NCBI GenBank assembly: GCA_022567695.1
Contig: JADFGN010000002.1
Location: forward strand, 1 to 43,152
DNA: 43,152 nucleotides
Direction of reading: 5' to 3'
Origin: Candidatus Poribacteria bacterium
Lineage (GTDB): Bacteria; Poribacteria; WGA-4E; PCPOR2b
How positions within the stretch are numbered: the first letter of the stretch is position 1; every line of letters begins with the position of its first letter. Both the position numbers and the translations under genes were made by a program. The notes below the pieces were generated by a model. It made no database searches and was not told where the DNA came from. It saw only the letters and a list, made by a program, of their open reading frames with translations. This document shows positions 41,044 to 43,152 of the stretch, piece by piece.

Positions 41044-42204
41044 ATGAGCGACTATCCACAAGACATCAAAATCACCAAAATTGAACAGGTCACACTGAAG
41101 GTAGACAAGCCCGAAATCGGGGTCAATTCACGAATCAAAGAGATGATTTATCCGGAACCGAACTGGAAGTGGGATGAACCGATCATCCGCATCCACACAA
41201 GCGATGGAACAGTCGGATGGGGCGCTGGACGCGCAGATGCTGAAGTCGGCGCGCGTGCGTTAAATCAAAATCCGTTCGATCTACTCGATCCGACGACAGG
41301 TGTATCGGATGAATTCCGCGGTCTCGAAAACGCACTGTGGGACACGATTGGCGTGATTCTCGGCAAGCCAGTTTATCAACTCATCAGCGATCAGAGTTAT
41401 GCCGAGTGGCTGCCTGCTTACGATAGTACGATTTATTTCAACGACCTCATTTACGATACGAAGGAAGCGGGGTTGAAACGAATTGCTGACGACGCGAAAA
41501 AGAGCGTCGAAAGTGGCTTCCGCGCGTGTAAGATGAAAATTGGACGCGGCTGTTATTTGATGGAACATCAGGAAGGTTTGCAGCGAGATATTGATGTCGT
41601 CAAACTCACCCGTCAAATCGTGGGCGAGGACTTTGATATTCTGGTCGATGCAAATAATGGGTACACCTATGATGAAACCGTCGCCTTCCTGAACGAGACA
41701 AGTGATGTCGGCGTTTTCTGGATTGAGGAGATGTTTGAGGAAGAGGTGGGCGCATATCGCAATCTTCAGGGCGTCATCAAAGAACAGGGACTTTCCGCTT
41801 TGATCGCAGACGGCGAAACACGAACCCGTCAACCTATTGAGTTTTTCGAGCCATTTTTTCAGGCGGGCGTTTTGGACGTCATCCAACACGACATACGCGG
41901 ACTCGGTATCACAGGATGGCGACGGCTGGCCGAAATGACGCAGCAATATGACGGCGTTAAATGCGCGCCTCATAATTGGGGGTCGTTGCTGGGCTTCTAT
42001 TTGAGCCTTCAGTTTGGAAAAGCTATCCCGAACTTTCTCTACGGTGAAGTCGCGACTCTGACTAGCGATGTGGTTGATACGTCCGGGTATATCTTCAAGG
42101 ACGGGGCTTTCAGTGTGCCGGATACACCCGGACTCGGTTTGACGCTAAATCAGAGGGTTTATGCGGAGCAATATGCAGGACAGGAAGATTGGCAGATTGA
42201 ATAA
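41044..42204 (+). CDS. Enolase superfamily enzyme (mandelate racemase / sugar-acid dehydratase type)
   Basis: A 386-residue member of the mandelate racemase branch of the enolase superfamily. Signatures: SGFRACKMKIGRG (KxK catalytic base), DILVDANNGYTYDE (metal Asp/Asn), FWIEEMFEEEVG (metal Glu), LIADGETRTRQ (third metal Glu) and CAPHNWGSLLGF (catalytic His). These are all present, so it should abstract a proton alpha to a carboxylate, probably dehydrating an aldonic or uronic acid. ATG 41044 follows AAAAGGAGGAATACTAAT, an excellent ribosome site. The 23-base gap from the epimerase gene suggests one catabolic unit. The exact acid sugar cannot be read from the sequence. Confidence 0.92.
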   Translation: MSDYPQDIKITKIEQVTLKVDKPEIGVNSRIKEMIYPEPNWKWDEPIIRIHTSDGTVGWGAGRADAEVGARALNQNPFDLLDPTTGVSDEFRGLENALWDTIGVILGKPVYQLISDQSYAEWLPAYDSTIYFNDLIYDTKEAGLKRIADDAKKSVESGFRACKMKIGRGCYLMEHQEGLQRDIDVVKLTRQIVGEDFDILVDANNGYTYDETVAFLNETSDVGVFWIEEMFEEEVGAYRNLQGVIKEQGLSALIADGETRTRQPIEFFEPFFQAGVLDVIQHDIRGLGITGWRRLAEMTQQYDGVKCAPHNWGSLLGFYLSLQFGKAIPNFLYGEVATLTSDVVDTSGYIFKDGAFSVPDTPGLGLTLNQRVYAEQYAGQEDWQIE

Positions 42205-42259
42205 ATGCCTGCTGAATTTTGGGCAGAAGTCAAAACCGAAAATAATTAAGGAGGGACCA

Positions 42260-42739
42260 ATGGTTAGATTCGTCGTAATTTCTATCTTAGTCTGTTTATG
42301 TTTCAGCAGCACTGGATTCGCTCAAATCAGCGGCTTAGGCGTGGGGGTTATGTTGAGTAAACCGACCGGATTGAGTCTCAAGAAATGGAGCGGAAGCACG
42401 ACGGCGATAGGCGGTGGAGTCGCTTGGGGATTTGGGGATAGGGATACCTTTCGTGTGCACGTCGATTATCTATTTCATAATTTCGGTCTTTTTCAAGTGC
42501 AAAAAGGAAGCTTACCATTTTATTATGGAATTGGAGGACAAATTGAGTTCGAAGATGTCGGCATCGAAAGCAAAAACGACAATAACGAGGTTGGAGTGCG
42601 CGTTCCCATCGGTATAAACTATATCTTTGAGAATTTACCTGTGGATGCATTTTTTGAAATCGTGCCGAGATTTAATCTCGCGCCCACCACAGAATTTAAG
42701 GTAAGCGGAGGCATTGGGATTCGATATTTCTTTGACTAA
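42260..42739 (+). CDS. Small exported beta-barrel-like protein
   Basis: A 159-residue protein beginning with a signal peptide (VVISILVCLCFSSTGFAQ, cleavage after Ala). The mature chain is Gly- and aromatic-rich with alternating strands: GLGVGVMLSKPTGLSLKKW, AIGGGVAWGFG, FRVHVDYLFHNF, FYYGIGGQIEF, VGVRVPIGINYIF and a terminal GGIGIRYFFD. The aromatic C-terminal residue and strand pattern suggest a small outer-membrane beta-barrel. ATG 42260 follows AAGGAGGGA. It is 55 bases after the enolase-superfamily gene and may be co-transcribed with it. No named family is recognised. Confidence 0.75.
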   Translation: MVRFVVISILVCLCFSSTGFAQISGLGVGVMLSKPTGLSLKKWSGSTTAIGGGVAWGFGDRDTFRVHVDYLFHNFGLFQVQKGSLPFYYGIGGQIEFEDVGIESKNDNNEVGVRVPIGINYIFENLPVDAFFEIVPRFNLAPTTEFKVSGGIGIRYFFD

Positions 42740-42756
42740 AAAATAGGGGTAATCCT

Positions 42757-42979
42757 CTTGACAATGTTAGATTACCGGTTGAACGCCGATGACAACTGGA
42801 CTCTGGATTTGCGCGGTTTTTGCCAATTTGGCTAAAGATTTTTCAAAACAGTGTTATCGTAGCGTGAGTCAATTGAGACCGATGAGTTGCCAACTGGTGA
42901 ATGAATGGCTATCGGAATTAAATACCCAAAATGTAAGCAAACCTAGATGTCATGGGGATCCTAACTTAACATTGTCAAG
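42757..42979. repeat. 223-bp segment bounded by inverted repeats, MITE-like
   Basis: CTTGACAATGTTA (42757-42769) and TAACATTGTCAAG (42967-42979) are perfect 13-base inverted repeats; allowing two mismatches they extend to 18 bases (42757-42774 and 42962-42979). The interior has no convincing gene. Size and ends resemble a miniature inverted-repeat element, but no clear target-site duplication is seen next to the ends. A large regulatory stem is an alternative. Confidence 0.55.
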
Positions 42980-43010
42980 TTAAATAGTTATTTCTCCAAT
43001 AAGCATATTT

Positions 43011-43115
43011 GTGTTCTTCACAGTCATATTCAGCACTGTTTTTAGCCTCTTGGTTCTTGCCGCGACTCCGGTCCAAACCGCAAGCAAGAGATCCCTGACA
43101 CAATCAAGACGATAA
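43011..43115 (+). CDS. Short signal-peptide-like ORF (doubtful)
   Basis: From GTG 43011 the frame gives 34 residues: a hydrophobic stretch FFTVIFSTVFSLLVLAATPVQT followed by KRSLTQSRR and a stop at 43113. It looks like an export signal with nothing behind it, so either a broken gene or a chance frame. No ribosome site precedes it. Confidence 0.2.
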   Translation: MFFTVIFSTVFSLLVLAATPVQTASKRSLTQSRR

Positions 43116-43152
43116 TCAAAGATTGAGAGAGCAAAGGCCGACACAATTTTTC

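Larger units (their letters stand above)
42740..43152. other. Right-end intergenic region with an inverted-repeat-bounded segment
   Basis: About 410 bases. The first 240 hold an element bounded by inverted repeats (42757-42979). A hairpin-like pair GGTAATC (42748-42754) / GATTACC (42770-42776) lies at its left edge. The last 140 bases include a short frame with a signal-peptide look (43011-43115). No confident gene. Confidence 0.6.

Noticed and set aside
41281..41973. 230-codon minus-strand frame opposite the enolase-superfamily gene
   Set aside because: Shadow of a gene with all catalytic residues in the plus frame.
42789..42983. 64-codon frame inside the inverted-repeat segment
   Set aside because: No ribosome site and no domain; it crosses the right inverted repeat, so it is not taken as the element's gene.

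Overview
This 43 kb stretch is a bacterial chromosome fragment of medium GC, with Shine-Dalgarno-led genes and good sigma-70-type promoters. The gene content suggests an uncultured heterotroph of the Candidatus Poribacteria / Planctomycetota-like kind. Pointers are a DUF6785-type multispanning protein, glycosylasparaginase, a NAGPA-type glycosidase, creatininase, an enolase-superfamily dehydratase, a PVC-type cytochrome fragment, DUF3352, many signalling proteins and several families of dispersed palindromic repeats. The lineage is an inference from gene families; no rRNA, tRNA or marker gene is present.

Layout. (1) 1-3.5 kb: the 3' end of a sugar-phosphate isomerase-like gene, a type I phosphodiesterase/phosphatase and an Hpt-REC-REC-GGDEF diguanylate cyclase. 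(2) 3.5-5.8 kb: an ECF sigma factor with an odd leader, followed by a scrap zone of gene fragments (unknown 5' fragment, c-type cytochrome 3' fragment, transposase-like 5' fragment). (3) 5.8-12.7 kb, minus strand: a run reading glycosylasparaginase, ThiO-like oxidase, DUF6785 membrane protein, NAGPA-type phosphodiester glycosidase, HExxH protein, Maf. (4) 12.7-16.1 kb: divergent promoters and repeats, a discoidin lipoprotein and a DUF3352 protein. (5) 16.2-25.2 kb: a large partner-switching / two-component cluster with two STAS proteins, one RsbW-like kinase, two SpoIIE-type phosphatases, a stand-alone receiver and a hybrid histidine kinase. (6) 25.3-30.7 kb: a long-chain acyl-CoA synthetase and a zinc-ribbon/cyclase/AAA/TPR signalling giant. 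(7) 30.6-33.6 kb: two tandem serine hydrolase genes, the second broken by an internal deletion, flanking a small protein and an HNH endonuclease. (8) 34.0-39.9 kb: creatininase, a small coiled-coil protein, a PD-(D/E)XK-like nuclease and a 1266-residue Ski2-like helicase carrying a C-terminal HIRAN domain. (9) 39.9-42.7 kb: an NAD-dependent epimerase, an enolase-superfamily enzyme and a small exported beta-rich protein, then a 223-bp inverted-repeat-bounded element.

The best candidate for an undescribed system is the nuclease/HIRAN-helicase pair at 35.26-39.90 kb, perhaps with the coiled-coil protein in front. Its architecture recalls Hachiman-type (HamA/HamB) defence but with a much larger helicase and an added HIRAN module. 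The second highlight is the self-contained partner-switching cluster, which has no sigma factor or DNA-binding output beside it. The third is the number of different palindromic repeat families, one of which supplies the stop codon of two unrelated genes.
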